The notes: a model not told the origin generated them from the letters alone. Numbered from the stretch's first letter, positions 30,456 through 40,082 are shown. The stretch: DNA of 64,000 bases from Ferribacterium limneticum (GCF_020510585.1 NZ_CP075190.1:4214001-4278000), one strand, 5' to 3'. Numbers and translations: made by a program.

Positions 30456-31225
30456 CCCAGCCGCTGCTCGAAGCCCGGCAACTGGTCGTGGAAATCGGCG
30501 GCAAAACCGTGGTCGACCGCGTCGACCTGAGCGTCGCCAGCGGTGAGCGCATCGCCATTCTCGGCCGCAACGGGGCCGGCAAATCAACGCTGTTGTCGAC
30601 GTTGGCCGCCTTGCGTCCGCCGGCCGGAGGTGCGCTGCTCCTCGACGGCGAAGATGCCGCCCTGCTGCACGCCCGCGAGGCGGCCCTGCGCCGGGCTTGG
30701 CTCGGCCAGTTCCAGTCCGACCCTTTCGGTTCGACCGTGCTGGAAACGACCCTGACCGGGCGCCACCCGCACCTTGGGCGCTGGGACTGGGAATCGAAAC
30801 ACGATGCCGAACTGGCACGCAGTGCGCTCAAGGCCGTCGGACTGGACGGCATGGAGGCGCGCCAGATCCACACCCTGTCCGGCGGCGAACGTCAGCGCCT
30901 GGCCATCGCCACGCTGCTCACCCAGGCGGCGCCGCTCTACCTGCTTGACGAACCGCTGGCGCATCTCGATCTCAACCACCAGATGGCCGTCCTCGAACTG
31001 TTCGCCGGCACGGCGCGCGATGGCGGCGCCGGTGTCATCATGGTCCTGCACGACCCGGCGCTGGCCCACCGTTTCTGCGACCGCACGCTACTGGTGTATG
31101 GCGATGGGCGCACCGAAATCGGTTCGGTCGACGCCATCCTGACCGCCGAAAAACTGTCCGAACTTTACGGCTACGGCCTGCGCCAGATCGAAGACCGCGG
31201 CCATCGCTGCTTCATTCCCGAATAA
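30452..31225 (+). CDS. btuD: Corrinoid ABC transporter ATPase BtuD
   Basis: 257 aa from ATG 30452. Walker A GRNGAGKST, signature LSGGERQRL, Walker B LYLLDEPLAHLD and switch histidine VLHD. Couples ATP hydrolysis to B12 import with BtuC. A longer upstream reading overlaps btuC entirely and is rejected. A copy of the dispersed repeat follows its stop codon. Confidence 0.92.
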   Translation: MTQPLLEARQLVVEIGGKTVVDRVDLSVASGERIAILGRNGAGKSTLLSTLAALRPPAGGALLLDGEDAALLHAREAALRRAWLGQFQSDPFGSTVLETTLTGRHPHLGRWDWESKHDAELARSALKAVGLDGMEARQIHTLSGGERQRLAIATLLTQAAPLYLLDEPLAHLDLNHQMAVLELFAGTARDGGAGVIMVLHDPALAHRFCDRTLLVYGDGRTEIGSVDAILTAEKLSELYGYGLRQIEDRGHRCFIPE

Positions 31226-31229
31226 GCCA

Positions 31230-31266
31230 TTTCAAATTTGGCCGATTTTTCCGGTTGACCGTGAAA
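31230..31266 (+). repeat. Dispersed 36-bp repeat, copy 4
   Basis: TTCAAATTTGGCCGATTTTT then CCGGTTGACCGTGAAA, lying in the 70-base gap between btuD and cobO in the middle of the B12 operon. The complementary strand keeps the same open 12-codon frame (FTVNRKNRPNLK). Confidence 0.85.
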
Positions 31267-31295
31267 GTCGCCCAATCCTGACCCAGAAAGCCACC

Positions 31296-31886
31296 ATGAC
31301 CGTCACTCACGAAGAACGCATGCAGAAGAAGAAAGCCATCATCGATGGCAAGATTGACGCCGCGCAGGAAGAGCGCGGCGTGCTGGTCGTTAACACCGGC
31401 AACGGCAAGGGCAAGTCGAGCGCCGCATTCGGCGTCGTTGCCCGCGCCCTCGGCCACGGCCTCAAGGTCGGTGTCGTGCAGTTCGTCAAAGGCCGCTCGG
31501 ACACCGGCGAAGAAGCCTTCTTCCGCCAGCAGCCGAATGTCGCCTGGCATGTCGGCGGCGAAGGTTTCACCTGGGAAACCCAGGACAAGGAGCGCGACGC
31601 CAAGGCCGCCCAAGCCGCCTGGAATATCGCCTGCGGCCACCTCGGCGACCCAAGCATCGGCCTCGTCGTCCTCGACGAAATGACCTACGCCTTCAAATAC
31701 GGCTGGCTCGACCTCGACACCGTCATCGCCAAACTGCTCGCCCGGCCGGCCATGCAACACGTCATCATCACCGGCCGCGCCGCCCCGCAGGCCCTGCGCG
31801 ACTTCGCCGACACGGTGAGCGACATCGGCATGGAAAAACACGCCTTCCAGAGCGGCATCAAGGCCATGCCCGGTCTCGAATTCTGA
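31296..31886 (+). CDS. cobO: Cob(I)alamin adenosyltransferase, CobO/BtuR type
   Basis: Converts imported corrinoid plus ATP to adenosylcobalamin or adenosylcobinamide. 196 aa with P-loop GNGKGKSSAAFG, VVQFVKG and the conserved LVVLDEMTYAFKYGWL region. It supplies the cofactor form needed by the methylmalonyl-CoA mutase at the start of the window. Confidence 0.93.
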   Translation: MTVTHEERMQKKKAIIDGKIDAAQEERGVLVVNTGNGKGKSSAAFGVVARALGHGLKVGVVQFVKGRSDTGEEAFFRQQPNVAWHVGGEGFTWETQDKERDAKAAQAAWNIACGHLGDPSIGLVVLDEMTYAFKYGWLDLDTVIAKLLARPAMQHVIITGRAAPQALRDFADTVSDIGMEKHAFQSGIKAMPGLEF

Positions 31887-31896
31887 GTTCAAGCCG

Positions 31897-33510
31897 ATGA
31901 AAAACCTGAGCCGTTTCGTCTTCCTGCTGCTCGTTTCCGCTGTTGCCTGGGCTGGCGAAATCGACATACCAGCCAATATCCAGGCCGAGGCCCGGATCAT
32001 CCGCGGCGAGCGCGACGGCTATTGGGAAAAGGTGCTGCTCGTCGCTTTCCCCGAAGCGCGGCGCACGCTGTCCACCTCCGACGGCCTGCTCGATGCCCGC
32101 GCGGCGATGAACCACGCCGGCCACCCGCAGCTCTGGCACACCCTCGGCATGCGCTTCATGGGCCAGGATGGCCGGGGCGGCAAGGCCTACGCCACCCATG
32201 TGCACGCCGAAACGGCCCGTCAGCAGCAACTCGAGCAATCGGCGGTCGCCCGCATGGCCACCGCCGCCGACCTCGACAACCTGGCGGTCGTCACCCAAAG
32301 TTACGGCCCGCTGACCGTCACCGTGCTGGCGACGGCCGGCGCCCGGAGCAACGCCATTCGCACCGGCGTCGATGCCGGGACCTACATCGAAGACAACACG
32401 CCGGCCGGCACCATCAACATCATGGTGCTGACCAATATCCGCCTGACCGACGCCGCGCTGGCCCGCGCCCTGATCACCGTCACCGAAGGCAAGACCGCGG
32501 CGCTGCAGGACCTCAACGTGCCGAGCACCTACACCAGGACCGTGCAGGCGACGGGAACGGGCACCGACAGCATCATCGTCGTCTCCGGCACACAGGGCCC
32601 GCAGGCCAGCTACACCGGCGGCCACAGCCGGATCGGCGAGTTGATCGGCAAAGCCAGCTACCAGGCCGTGCTCGAAGCCCTCGGCAAGCAGAACGGCTTT
32701 TTCCTGCCGGGTGCCAAGCGTTTCGCGGCCACTGCCGCAGCGCCGGCCAAGGCCCCGGATGCCCTGCGCATCGCCCTGCTCCATCTCGATGCTGTTCCCG
32801 GCGACGTGGCCGGCAACCGCGCCCGCATCGAAGCCGGCATTCAGGAGGCGGTCAGCCACGGTGCTGACTGGGTGATGACGCCCGAACTGGCCGAAACCGG
32901 CTACAACTTCGCCAGCCGCATCGGCACCGGCTGGATCGCCCCCTTTCCCGATGCCTGGATCAGCACGCTGGCGGCCATCGCCCGCGACAACCGGGTGGCG
33001 CTCTTCGTCGGCTTTGCCGAGCGCGACGCAAAGAGCGGCAAGCTGCACAACAGCGTCGTCGCCATCGACCGCGACGGCGCCATTCATGGCACCTACCGCA
33101 AGCAGCGCGTCCATGGCGGCCCCGAAAGCTGGGCGACACCCGGCACCGGGGGCGCGCCCTTCGTCGTCGACGGCATCCCGATCGGCCTGCTGATCTGTGC
33201 CGATACCTACAAGCCCGAACCGGCCGCCAGCTATCGCGCACAAGGCGCCGCCATCCTGCTCGCCCCGGCCAACTGGCCGCCGGTCGACGGCATGGGGCCG
33301 GGCGACCTGTGGGAGCGGCGCAGCGCCGAAACCGGCCTGCCACTGATCGTCAACAACCGCACCGGACGCGAACCAGAGCTTGATTTCTCGCTCGGTGAAA
33401 GCGTCGTTGCAGCCGGTGGCGAACGGCTGTTTTCATTTACTACCAGCCAGAGCAGGCTGTTCTACGTCGATTGGGATCGTCGGCAAGGCTTCAGCCAGCC
33501 TGCCCGTTAA
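31897..33510 (+). CDS. Secreted fusion: CbiZ-like adenosylcobinamide amidohydrolase + nitrilase
   Basis: 537 aa. An N-terminal signal peptide (about 1-20, ending AWA-GE) predicts export. Residues about 35-270 form a CbiZ-type domain (LLVAFPEARRTLSTSDGLLD, TAGARSNAIRTGVDAG, GTQGPQASYTGGHSRIGELI), known to cleave the aminopropanol arm of corrinoids during salvage. From about 290 there is a carbon-nitrogen hydrolase (nitrilase) domain with the full triad: Glu330 in PELAETGY, Lys402 in YRKQRV and Cys434 in ICADTY. CbiZ is normally a cytoplasmic single-domain enzyme, so both fusion and export are unusual. It lies 10 bases after cobO. The suggested role is periplasmic remodelling of corrinoid amides; unproven. 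Confidence 0.82.
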   Translation: MKNLSRFVFLLLVSAVAWAGEIDIPANIQAEARIIRGERDGYWEKVLLVAFPEARRTLSTSDGLLDARAAMNHAGHPQLWHTLGMRFMGQDGRGGKAYATHVHAETARQQQLEQSAVARMATAADLDNLAVVTQSYGPLTVTVLATAGARSNAIRTGVDAGTYIEDNTPAGTINIMVLTNIRLTDAALARALITVTEGKTAALQDLNVPSTYTRTVQATGTGTDSIIVVSGTQGPQASYTGGHSRIGELIGKASYQAVLEALGKQNGFFLPGAKRFAATAAAPAKAPDALRIALLHLDAVPGDVAGNRARIEAGIQEAVSHGADWVMTPELAETGYNFASRIGTGWIAPFPDAWISTLAAIARDNRVALFVGFAERDAKSGKLHNSVVAIDRDGAIHGTYRKQRVHGGPESWATPGTGGAPFVVDGIPIGLLICADTYKPEPAASYRAQGAAILLAPANWPPVDGMGPGDLWERRSAETGLPLIVNNRTGREPELDFSLGESVVAAGGERLFSFTTSQSRLFYVDWDRRQGFSQPAR

Positions 33511-33519
33511 GGAATAAGA

Positions 33520-34803
33520 ATGCCCGCCTGCCCCGCTCTCCTGATTGCCGCCCCCGCCTCCGGCCAGGGCAAGACCACCGTCACCGCCGCGCTGGCCCGG
33601 TTGCACGCCCGGCAGGGGCGGCGCGTCACCGTCTTCAAGTGCGGCCCGGACTTTCTCGACCCGCAGATTCACGCATTCGCCAGCGGCCGTCCCTGCCAGA
33701 ACCTCGATCTCGGCATGTGCGGCGAGGACGATGCGCGCTGGCGGCTGGCCCGCGCCGCAGCCGACTCCGATCTGATCCTCGTCGAAGGCGTCATGGGCCT
33801 GTTCGACGGCCAACCGTCAGCCGCCGACATCGCCGAGCGCTTCGCCATCCCGGTCATGGCCCTCATCGACGCCGGGGCTATGGCCCAGACTTTCGGCGCC
33901 GTCGCTCACGGCTTGGCCAACTACCGCCCCGGCCTGCCCTTTGCCGGCGTGCTGGCCAATCGCTCGGCGAGCGAAGGCCACACCAAATTGCTGCGTGACA
34001 GCCTGCCCCCCGGCATGGGCTGGTTCGGTGCCCTGCCGAAAAGCCAAGACAGCCTGCCCGAACGCCACCTCGGGCTGCTCCAGGCGGCCGAAATCACCGA
34101 CCTCGAAGCCCGCCTCGATGCCCTGGCCGATGCGCTGCAGGCCAGTGCCACCGTCGACCTGCCAAAACCGGTCAATTTCGCAGCTGCCCAGCCCCCCCAA
34201 ATCAAACCCCTGCTTGCCGGCCAGCGCATCGCCATCGCCCGCGACGCCGCCTACGGCTTCATCTACCCGGCCAACCTCGAAACCCTGGGTACACTGGGTG
34301 CCGAGTTGTGCTTCTTCTCTCCAGTCGCCGGTGACCCGCTACCCGATTGCGATGCCGTCTGGCTGCCCGGTGGCTACCCGGAACTCCACGCCGACGCCCT
34401 GAGCCAGCACGCCGCGCTGTGGCAGGCCCTCAAAAACCACGTCGCCGCCGGCAAGCCGCTGCTCGCCGAATGCGGCGGCATGATGAGCCTGTTCGAGGAA
34501 GTCGTGGACAAGGCCGGCGTCAGCCATCGCTTTGGCGGTTTGCTGGCCGGGCGTTCGGTCATGCAAAAACGGCTCGCCGCGCTCGGCACACAATTCGTCG
34601 AACTACCCGAAGGCCGCCTCGCCGGCCATACCTTCCATCACTCGAAAAGCGAAACGCCGCTCACCCCGCTCGTCCGCGCCACCACAGCCAATGGCCGCGA
34701 TGGCGAAGCGATCTACCGGCAAAACAGACTGACTGCTTCGTACGTGCATTTCTACTTTCCATCGAATCCGACAGCAGTTACCAGCCTGTTCACCAAGCTT
34801 TGA
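33520..34803 (+). CDS. cobB: Cobyrinate a,c-diamide synthase
   Basis: Glutamine-dependent amidation of the a and c side chains of cobyrinic acid. 427 aa in two parts: an ATP-binding domain with APASGQGKTTV and KCGPDFLDP, and a class I glutamine amidotransferase domain with LPGGYPEL and the cysteine in AECGGMM. Only this de novo-pathway gene is present here. Its position after the CbiZ-nitrilase suggests a salvage use, for example re-amidation of trimmed corrinoids. Confidence 0.9.
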   Translation: MPACPALLIAAPASGQGKTTVTAALARLHARQGRRVTVFKCGPDFLDPQIHAFASGRPCQNLDLGMCGEDDARWRLARAAADSDLILVEGVMGLFDGQPSAADIAERFAIPVMALIDAGAMAQTFGAVAHGLANYRPGLPFAGVLANRSASEGHTKLLRDSLPPGMGWFGALPKSQDSLPERHLGLLQAAEITDLEARLDALADALQASATVDLPKPVNFAAAQPPQIKPLLAGQRIAIARDAAYGFIYPANLETLGTLGAELCFFSPVAGDPLPDCDAVWLPGGYPELHADALSQHAALWQALKNHVAAGKPLLAECGGMMSLFEEVVDKAGVSHRFGGLLAGRSVMQKRLAALGTQFVELPEGRLAGHTFHHSKSETPLTPLVRATTANGRDGEAIYRQNRLTASYVHFYFPSNPTAVTSLFTKL

Positions 34804-34903
34804 TACTTCTGTTTTTTCGAACAGTCATACAGGCGCCGATTAATTTTTCAGCAAAGGGAAGCGGGTACACTACGGATTGCAACTTTTCCACACGGAGACA
34901 ACC

Positions 34904-35782
34904 ATGAAGAATTTCGTACTGATGGCCGCAGCACTGGTGCTCGGCTTCACGCTGCAAATCGGTGACGCTGAAGCCAAGCGCCTCGGTGGCGGCAGCTCGG
35001 CCGGCATGCAACGCCAGTCGGTCGCCCCCAGCACCCCGCCTTCGGCTGCCAAGCAGGCGCCCGCCGCCGCTCCGGGTGCCGCCCCCGCCGCTCAACCCAA
35101 GCGCTCGTGGATGGGCCCGCTGGCTGGCCTGGCCGCCGGTCTCGGCTTGGCCGCGCTGGCTTCGCACTTCGGCTTCGGCGAAGGCCTGGCCAACATGATG
35201 ATGATCGGCCTGCTGATCATGGCTGTCGTCATGGTCGTCGGCTACTTCATGCGCAAGAAGGCAGGAGCGACCCAGCAGGGTGGCATGCAGTATGCCGGCG
35301 CTGGCGCCAACAACTACGGTGCCAACGCCCCGCGTCAGCCTGATTTCATGCCGGCCGGCGGTTCTGCTGCCGCTGCCCCGGTTGCTGCTTCCACCGGTAG
35401 CGGCAACATTCCGGCCGACTTCGATGTCGAGAGTTTCGTGCGTAACGCCAAGGTTAATTTCATCCGCCTGCAGGCTTCCAACGATGCAGGCAATCTCGAT
35501 GACATCCGCGAATTCACCTCGCCGGAAATGTTCGCCGAGATCAAGATGGGCATGAGCGAGCGCGGCAACGCCAAGCAGGAGACCGACGTCGCCCAGCTCA
35601 ACGGCGAAGTCCTTGATGTTGCCGAAGAAGCCAACCGCTACGTCGTCAGCATCCGCTTCACCGGCCTGATCAGCGAAGAAAAGGGCGCCGCACCCGCCCC
35701 GTTCGACGAAATCTGGCACATGACCAAGCCGACCGACAACAGCCGCGGCTGGGTACTGGCCGGTATTCAGCAGGTCCAGTAA
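34904..35782 (+). CDS. Tim44-like domain membrane protein
   Basis: 292 aa from ATG 34904, preceded by CGGAGACA. Signal peptide or first membrane helix, an Ala/Pro-rich linker, two hydrophobic segments (about residues 70-110), then a C-terminal Tim44-like domain (about 165-292: SFVRNAKVNFIRLQASND, EIWHMTKP). Bacterial members are of uncertain function. Single-gene unit ended by a strong terminator. Confidence 0.85.
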   Translation: MKNFVLMAAALVLGFTLQIGDAEAKRLGGGSSAGMQRQSVAPSTPPSAAKQAPAAAPGAAPAAQPKRSWMGPLAGLAAGLGLAALASHFGFGEGLANMMMIGLLIMAVVMVVGYFMRKKAGATQQGGMQYAGAGANNYGANAPRQPDFMPAGGSAAAAPVAASTGSGNIPADFDVESFVRNAKVNFIRLQASNDAGNLDDIREFTSPEMFAEIKMGMSERGNAKQETDVAQLNGEVLDVAEEANRYVVSIRFTGLISEEKGAAPAPFDEIWHMTKPTDNSRGWVLAGIQQVQ

Positions 35783-35799
35783 CAAACAACGCCGCACGC

Positions 35800-35833
35800 A
35801 AGGCTGGCCGGAGCAATCCGGCCAGCCTTTTTT
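35800..35833 (+). terminator. Hairpin terminator
   Basis: Thirteen-base perfect stem AAGGCTGGCCGGA / TCCGGCCAGCCTT with GCAA loop, followed by a T run. It ends the Tim44-like gene. Confidence 0.92.
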
Positions 35834-35969
35834 GTTGGGTATGCGCCCAGCAAGGCCTAGCCAAGCACCATTGCTGCGAATTAGTTCATTGATATGCAGC
35901 GGGAGCGGTGGCATAGTCTCGGCTTATTCATGCGCCGCGCAGAACATATTGTTTCGCAACAGTAAAACT

Positions 35970-36358
35970 TTGGATGCATTGAGAATTTCATATGCGGCCA
36001 CCGCCATCGCTCTGGCCGTCGCATGGCATCCTGCGCCCGCTGCCCAAGATGACGATCTGCGCCTGGAAGACCTGAAAAAAACCGAAGTTTCATCCGTTTC
36101 GCGGCCAACCAGAGCCTGAGCAACGTGCCCAACCCCGCCTTTGTCATTCCTGCCGAAGACATCTGCCATTCAGGCCCGCTTGCCCTGCCGGACGCGCTGC
36201 GCGTGGTGCCGGACATTCATGCGGCACAATTCGACAGCGGACGCTATGCCAAATCAGCAAGCGGTTTCAACGGTCGTTTTGCCAGCAAGCGGCAAGTTCT
36301 GATCACGCCCGTGGTTATCGAACCGTCGCTGCTGTTGTCGGCGCGCTGGAAAATCTGA
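35970..36358 (+). pseudogene. Remnant of a TonB-dependent receptor
   Basis: Translation gives a signal-like N-terminus and LEDLKKTEVSSVSR. After a frame change near 36095 it continues ANQSLSNVPNPAFVIPAEDI and ALPDALRVVPDIH, clearly the start of a TonB receptor plug. It then jumps to a receptor-like end, PSLLLSARWKI followed by a stop. So there is a frameshift plus a deletion of about 1.5-2 kb removing most of plug and barrel. The intact YfiR-like and kinase genes directly follow; this trio recurs in proteobacteria, so the receptor was probably once its third member. Confidence 0.75.
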
Positions 36359-36360
36359 TC

Positions 36361-36912
36361 TTGCGTGTGCCAGCCTTCAATTCTCCACGCAATCGCCGAC
36401 TTCGCTTGCTGCCTGCCTTGCTGCTCGCCGGCGTGACGCTGGCGTTTGCCCAACCTGATTCCGAACCGCAGCTGGAATCGGCTTATCTCGTCAATTTCCT
36501 GAAGTATGTCGAGTGGCCCACCAGCAACCGGAGCACGGCCACCATCTGCCTGTTTGGCCGCGATACGCTGGGGCCTTTCCTGAACAGCCATGAAGGGCGA
36601 GTGATTGGCGGCAAGGAACTGCGCATTCGCCGGGTCCATAGCCCCGACGACATGCCCAACTGCCAGCTGGTGTATATCCCCGATGTCGAAGAAGCGCGTA
36701 TCGGCGCCGTTTTGCGCTGGATACAGGGAATGCCCATCCTGGCCGCCAGCAATGCCGACGGTTTTGCCCGCGCGGGCGGTGGCATCGAGCTTCTGCGCAA
36801 CGGCGGACGGGTGCAATTCATCGTCAATGCAGACACGCTGTCGCGGCACGGGCTGAACCCGAGTTCGCAAATGATGCGATTGGCCAACCGGGTAATCGGA
36901 GAGGAACGATGA
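36361..36912 (+). CDS. YfiR-family periplasmic protein (DUF4154)
   Basis: 183 aa starting with TTG (GTG two codons on is an alternative). Signal peptide ending TLAFA, then the DUF4154 pattern ESAYLVNFLKYVEWP, CLFGRD, LVYIPD and GGGIELLRNGGRVQFIVN. YfiR proteins bind the periplasmic part of CHASE8-type sensors and inhibit them. It overlaps the downstream CHASE8 hybrid kinase by 4 bases, so that kinase is the expected partner. Confidence 0.85.
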   Translation: MRVPAFNSPRNRRLRLLPALLLAGVTLAFAQPDSEPQLESAYLVNFLKYVEWPTSNRSTATICLFGRDTLGPFLNSHEGRVIGGKELRIRRVHSPDDMPNCQLVYIPDVEEARIGAVLRWIQGMPILAASNADGFARAGGGIELLRNGGRVQFIVNADTLSRHGLNPSSQMMRLANRVIGEER

Positions 36913-38882
36913 AGGCTCGCCAGACCATCCGGAAAAAAATCGCGCTGGCCATTGCGGTTTCGCTCGGCGTCGGCCTGCTGCTTTCCTTCCTGACCTTTGC
37001 CGTGCGCGAAATCGATCAGCGGCGACAGGCTAAAACGACCGAATTGTTTGCGATGGCCGACGTCGTCGCTTTCAATGCGTCAGCCGTCATCGAGTTCCGC
37101 GACGTCTTGGGCGCCAAACGCCTGCTCAGCTCGTTTGCCGAACACCAGGATGTGCTGGCGGTGCGCCTGATCGGTATCACCTCGGATTTCCACTATCGCT
37201 ACGACGCCGCTGGGCGCACTCTGCCCGCCCAGGTGGCCCTCGGTGACAAGGCGCATCGCGAGCGGGCGGTCTATGCCGACTGGTCCTCGGTCACCGTTGC
37301 CGTGCCCATCCGCTCGGACGATGAAGTGGTCGGTACGGTATCCATTTCGGCCAGCCTTGACGCCGTCTGGCGGACGATTGCCTGGAATCTGACCCTGTCC
37401 TTGCTGGCGCTGACCATTTCGTTCGTCATCGCCTTCGCCATCGCCCGGCAACTGCTGGCATCGATTCTCGCCGCGCTGGCTTCGCTGACCGACACGGCGC
37501 AGTATGTGGCCGAATCGAAGGATTACACGCGGCACGCCAAAATCTACTCGGATGATGAAATCGGCCATCTGGGCAATGCCTTCAACACCATGCTCAGCGA
37601 GATCGCCGAGCGCGACCGACAACTGGCCAATCAACGCGATCACCTTGAAGACACCGTGCAGGAACGGACCCAGGCCCTGTCCCTGGCCAAGGAGGCGGCC
37701 GAAGCGGCCAGCCGCGCCAAGAGCACATTCCTGTCCAACATGAGCCACGAACTGCGGACGCCGATGAATGCCATCATCGGCATGACCTATATGCTCCGGC
37801 GCAACAATGATGACCATGGCCAGATGGACAAGCTGGGCAAGATCGACAATGCCGCCAACCATCTCTTGCAGCTGCTGAACGATATTCTCGACCTGTCGAA
37901 AATCGATGCCGACCGGATGACGCTGGAACAGACCGCCTTCATGGTCGACGCCCTGACGCATGAACTGGCCAACCTGCTGGCGCCCCGGGCCGAAGCGGCT
38001 CGCCTGCATTTCATTCTGGACATCGATGCGCGCCTCAAGTCGGTTCAGCTGCTCGGCGATCCGCTGCGCCTGCAGCAGATATTGCTCAACCTGGCCGGCA
38101 ACGCCATCAAATTTACCGAGCGCGGCGAAGTCCGCGTCGTCGCGCGCATCGCCGAAGAGGGTGCCGAATCAGTGCTGCTTGAACTTTCGGTCTGGGATAC
38201 CGGCATAGGCATTGCGCCGGAGGCTCTTGAACGCATCTTCAGGCCGTTCGAGCAAGCCGATGGCTCGACGACGCGCAAATATGGCGGCACCGGGCTCGGT
38301 CTGCCCATCTGCCAGCGCCTCGTTCACCTCATGGGCGGGGAAATAGAGGTAGTCAGCACGCCAGGGTCAGGCAGCGTATTCACTTTTGCCATTCGCCTGA
38401 GCCGAGCCCTGGCGATGCCTGCTGAATCTGAATCAGCCGAGACGCATCAATCCGGCATAGCTGCGGAGCATGCCTTGCGTTCCGAATTTCCCGATTGCCG
38501 CGTCCTGGTTGCCGAAGACGACTGGGTCAATCAGGAAGTCGCCCTCGAGCTGCTGCGCGAATCGCTGGGCTTCACGGTTGATATTGCAGCAGATGGCGCC
38601 CAGGCCCTCGACATGGCAATCAACCAGCGCTACGACCTGATCCTGATGGATATGCAGATGCCGGAACTCGACGGTCTGGGTGCCACCCAGGCCATCCGCG
38701 AAATTGACGGCTACGCTGACACGCCGATCATCGCCATGACCGCCAATGCCTTTGCCGAAAACCGCGCGCTGTGCCTGGATGCCGGCATGAATGACTTCAT
38801 CGCCAAGCCGGTTGATCCAGACAAGCTGTTCGTGATCATGCTCAAATGGCTACGGGCACGTCAGCCGGAGAGCATCAGCTAG
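36909..38882 (+). CDS. Hybrid sensor histidine kinase with CHASE8-like sensor
   Basis: 657 aa. Membrane helix at about 12-32, periplasmic CHASE8-like domain (ATTELF-type region through about 145), second helix at about 155-178, HAMP, then HisKA with the phosphoacceptor at His280 in MSHELRTP. The HATPase domain shows [15 protein letters not shown]-terminal receiver domain at about 525-645 has the acceptor aspartate near 581 in [10 protein letters not shown]. There is no HPt domain, so a separate phosphotransfer protein is needed. Paired with the YfiR-like gene, it resembles YfiR-YfiN with a kinase in place of the diguanylate cyclase. Confidence 0.88.
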   Translation: MKARQTIRKKIALAIAVSLGVGLLLSFLTFAVREIDQRRQAKTTELFAMADVVAFNASAVIEFRDVLGAKRLLSSFAEHQDVLAVRLIGITSDFHYRYDAAGRTLPAQVALGDKAHRERAVYADWSSVTVAVPIRSDDEVVGTVSISASLDAVWRTIAWNLTLSLLALTISFVIAFAIARQLLASILAALASLTDTAQYVAESKDYTRHAKIYSDDEIGHLGNAFNTMLSEIAERDRQLANQRDHLEDTVQERTQALSLAKEAAEAASRAKSTFLSNMSHELRTPMNAIIGMTYMLRRNNDDHGQMDKLGKIDNAANHLLQLLNDILDLSKIDADRMTLEQTAFMVDALTHELANLLAPRAEAARLHFILDIDARLKSVQLLGDPLRLQQILLNLAGNAIKFTERGEVRVVARIAEEGAESVLLELSVWDTGIGIAPEALERIFRPFEQADGSTTRKYGGTGLGLPICQRLVHLMGGEIEVVSTPGSGSVFTFAIRLSRALAMPAESESAETHQSGIAAEHALRSEFPDCRVLVAEDDWVNQEVALELLRESLGFTVDIAADGAQALDMAINQRYDLILMDMQMPELDGLGATQAIREIDGYADTPIIAMTANAFAENRALCLDAGMNDFIAKPVDPDKLFVIMLKWLRARQPESIS

Positions 38883-38925
38883 CGTACCAATCTCCAGCCC
38901 GCCTAGCCACACCCTCGCAATCCGA

Positions 38926-38961
38926 TTCCATTTTTGGCCATTTTTCCCGGTTGACCGTGGC
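38926..38961 (+). repeat. Dispersed 36-bp repeat, copy 5
   Basis: TTCCATTTTTGGCCATTTTT then CCCGGTTGACCGTGGC, close to the family consensus. It lies in the 115-base gap between the convergent kinase and MBL-hydrolase genes. The reverse strand encodes ATVNREKWPKME in the shared frame. Confidence 0.9.
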
Positions 38962-38997
38962 CTTCGGCAACTCCGCCTCGACGGCGAGGAAAGCGGT

Positions 38998-40011
38998 TTA
39001 AAAACCGGCCGCCTCGGCTTCCAGGTAAGCGATGCTGACGTACTTGCCGATATTCGCTTCGAAACCCTTGGTTTCCCTGGCCCGGCTCGCGACGCGCGGG
39101 TCTTTGAGGACCAGGGCCTTGGCTTCTTCAAGCGGCAGCCCTTCCTTGATCGCCTGCTCGCAGGGGCGGTAGATGCCCTCGAACAGTTCGCGGTTCCACT
39201 TCAGCACATGCTCGCCCGGTTCGCCGTGTGCCGGCAGCCAGATCCGGGTTCCCGTTTTCTTGATCAGCGTGTCATAGGCCTTGAAAGTGCCGAGGTAGGA
39301 GCCGTCGTCCATGTTGGCAATGCGCCGGTCCATGGCGATGTCGCCAACCAGCGTGACGCCGTCCTGGACAACCTCGACACAGAGGTCGAAGGGGGTGTGC
39401 ACGGTACCGTAGTGATGAATGCGCAGCGTCACATCGCCGAATTTCAGTACCGCACCATGTTCGATCGGCGTATTGGGCGGCACGATGCGGGTGCCGAGCG
39501 AGGCCTGATTGGTCGACTTTTCGATCAGCGTCAGCCAGAGACTGCCCTGAATGCCCTTGACCGCCTGAATGGTGCCGGGATGGGCGTAGATCGGCAGGCT
39601 GTCGCCAAAGCGGTCGACGTAGGCATGATTACCGAGCCAGTGGTCGCCGTGATAATGCGTGTTGATGATGGCAATGACCGGCTTTTTCAGATGCTTTTCC
39701 AGTTGCCGGATGGACATTTCGCCGATCTGCACCGAAGCGCCGGTATCGACGACGACGATACCCTTGCTCGTATTGACGAAGGTCACGTTGCTCATCATCC
39801 CCTGGTTTTCCGGGGTCGGAAAAGCGTCGGGCGTGAAGATGATCGACACATGCCGCGAGATCTGGCGCAGTGGATAATCCTTGATCGCCGGGCCGCGCAC
39901 GAAATCGTCAACTTCCCGGGCAAAGGCGCTCACGGCCTGCCACGGCGCGAACTCGGCTGCCCCCAGCGCCGAGATGGCGGCGACTGAACGCATAAAATCG
40001 CGACGGTTCAT
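38998..40011 (-). CDS. Tat-type secreted MBL-fold metallohydrolase
   Basis: 337 aa. The N-terminus has a twin-arginine motif (NRRDFMR) and hydrophobic stretch. The metallo-beta-lactamase zinc motif THYHGDH is at residues 118-124, with a later GDIAMDRR segment and a C-terminal histidine (PAHGEPGEH). Related proteins act in quinoprotein-linked systems or as periplasmic hydrolases. Substrate cannot be assigned, and no neighbour points to one. Confidence 0.82.
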   Translation of the reverse strand: MNRRDFMRSVAAISALGAAEFAPWQAVSAFAREVDDFVRGPAIKDYPLRQISRHVSIIFTPDAFPTPENQGMMSNVTFVNTSKGIVVVDTGASVQIGEMSIRQLEKHLKKPVIAIINTHYHGDHWLGNHAYVDRFGDSLPIYAHPGTIQAVKGIQGSLWLTLIEKSTNQASLGTRIVPPNTPIEHGAVLKFGDVTLRIHHYGTVHTPFDLCVEVVQDGVTLVGDIAMDRRIANMDDGSYLGTFKAYDTLIKKTGTRIWLPAHGEPGEHVLKWNRELFEGIYRPCEQAIKEGLPLEEAKALVLKDPRVASRARETKGFEANIGKYVSIAYLEAEAAGF

Positions 40012-40082
40012 GAGTATCTCCTGAAACGTTAAAATAGCAGCCTATCATCGCGCCGAATCGGGCGCTCGTCTACACTCACGCC

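Noticed and set aside
34170..34210. AAACCGGTCAATTTCG in the cobB interdomain linker as a repeat copy
   Set aside because: Only short pieces match; the spacing and T-rich arm do not.
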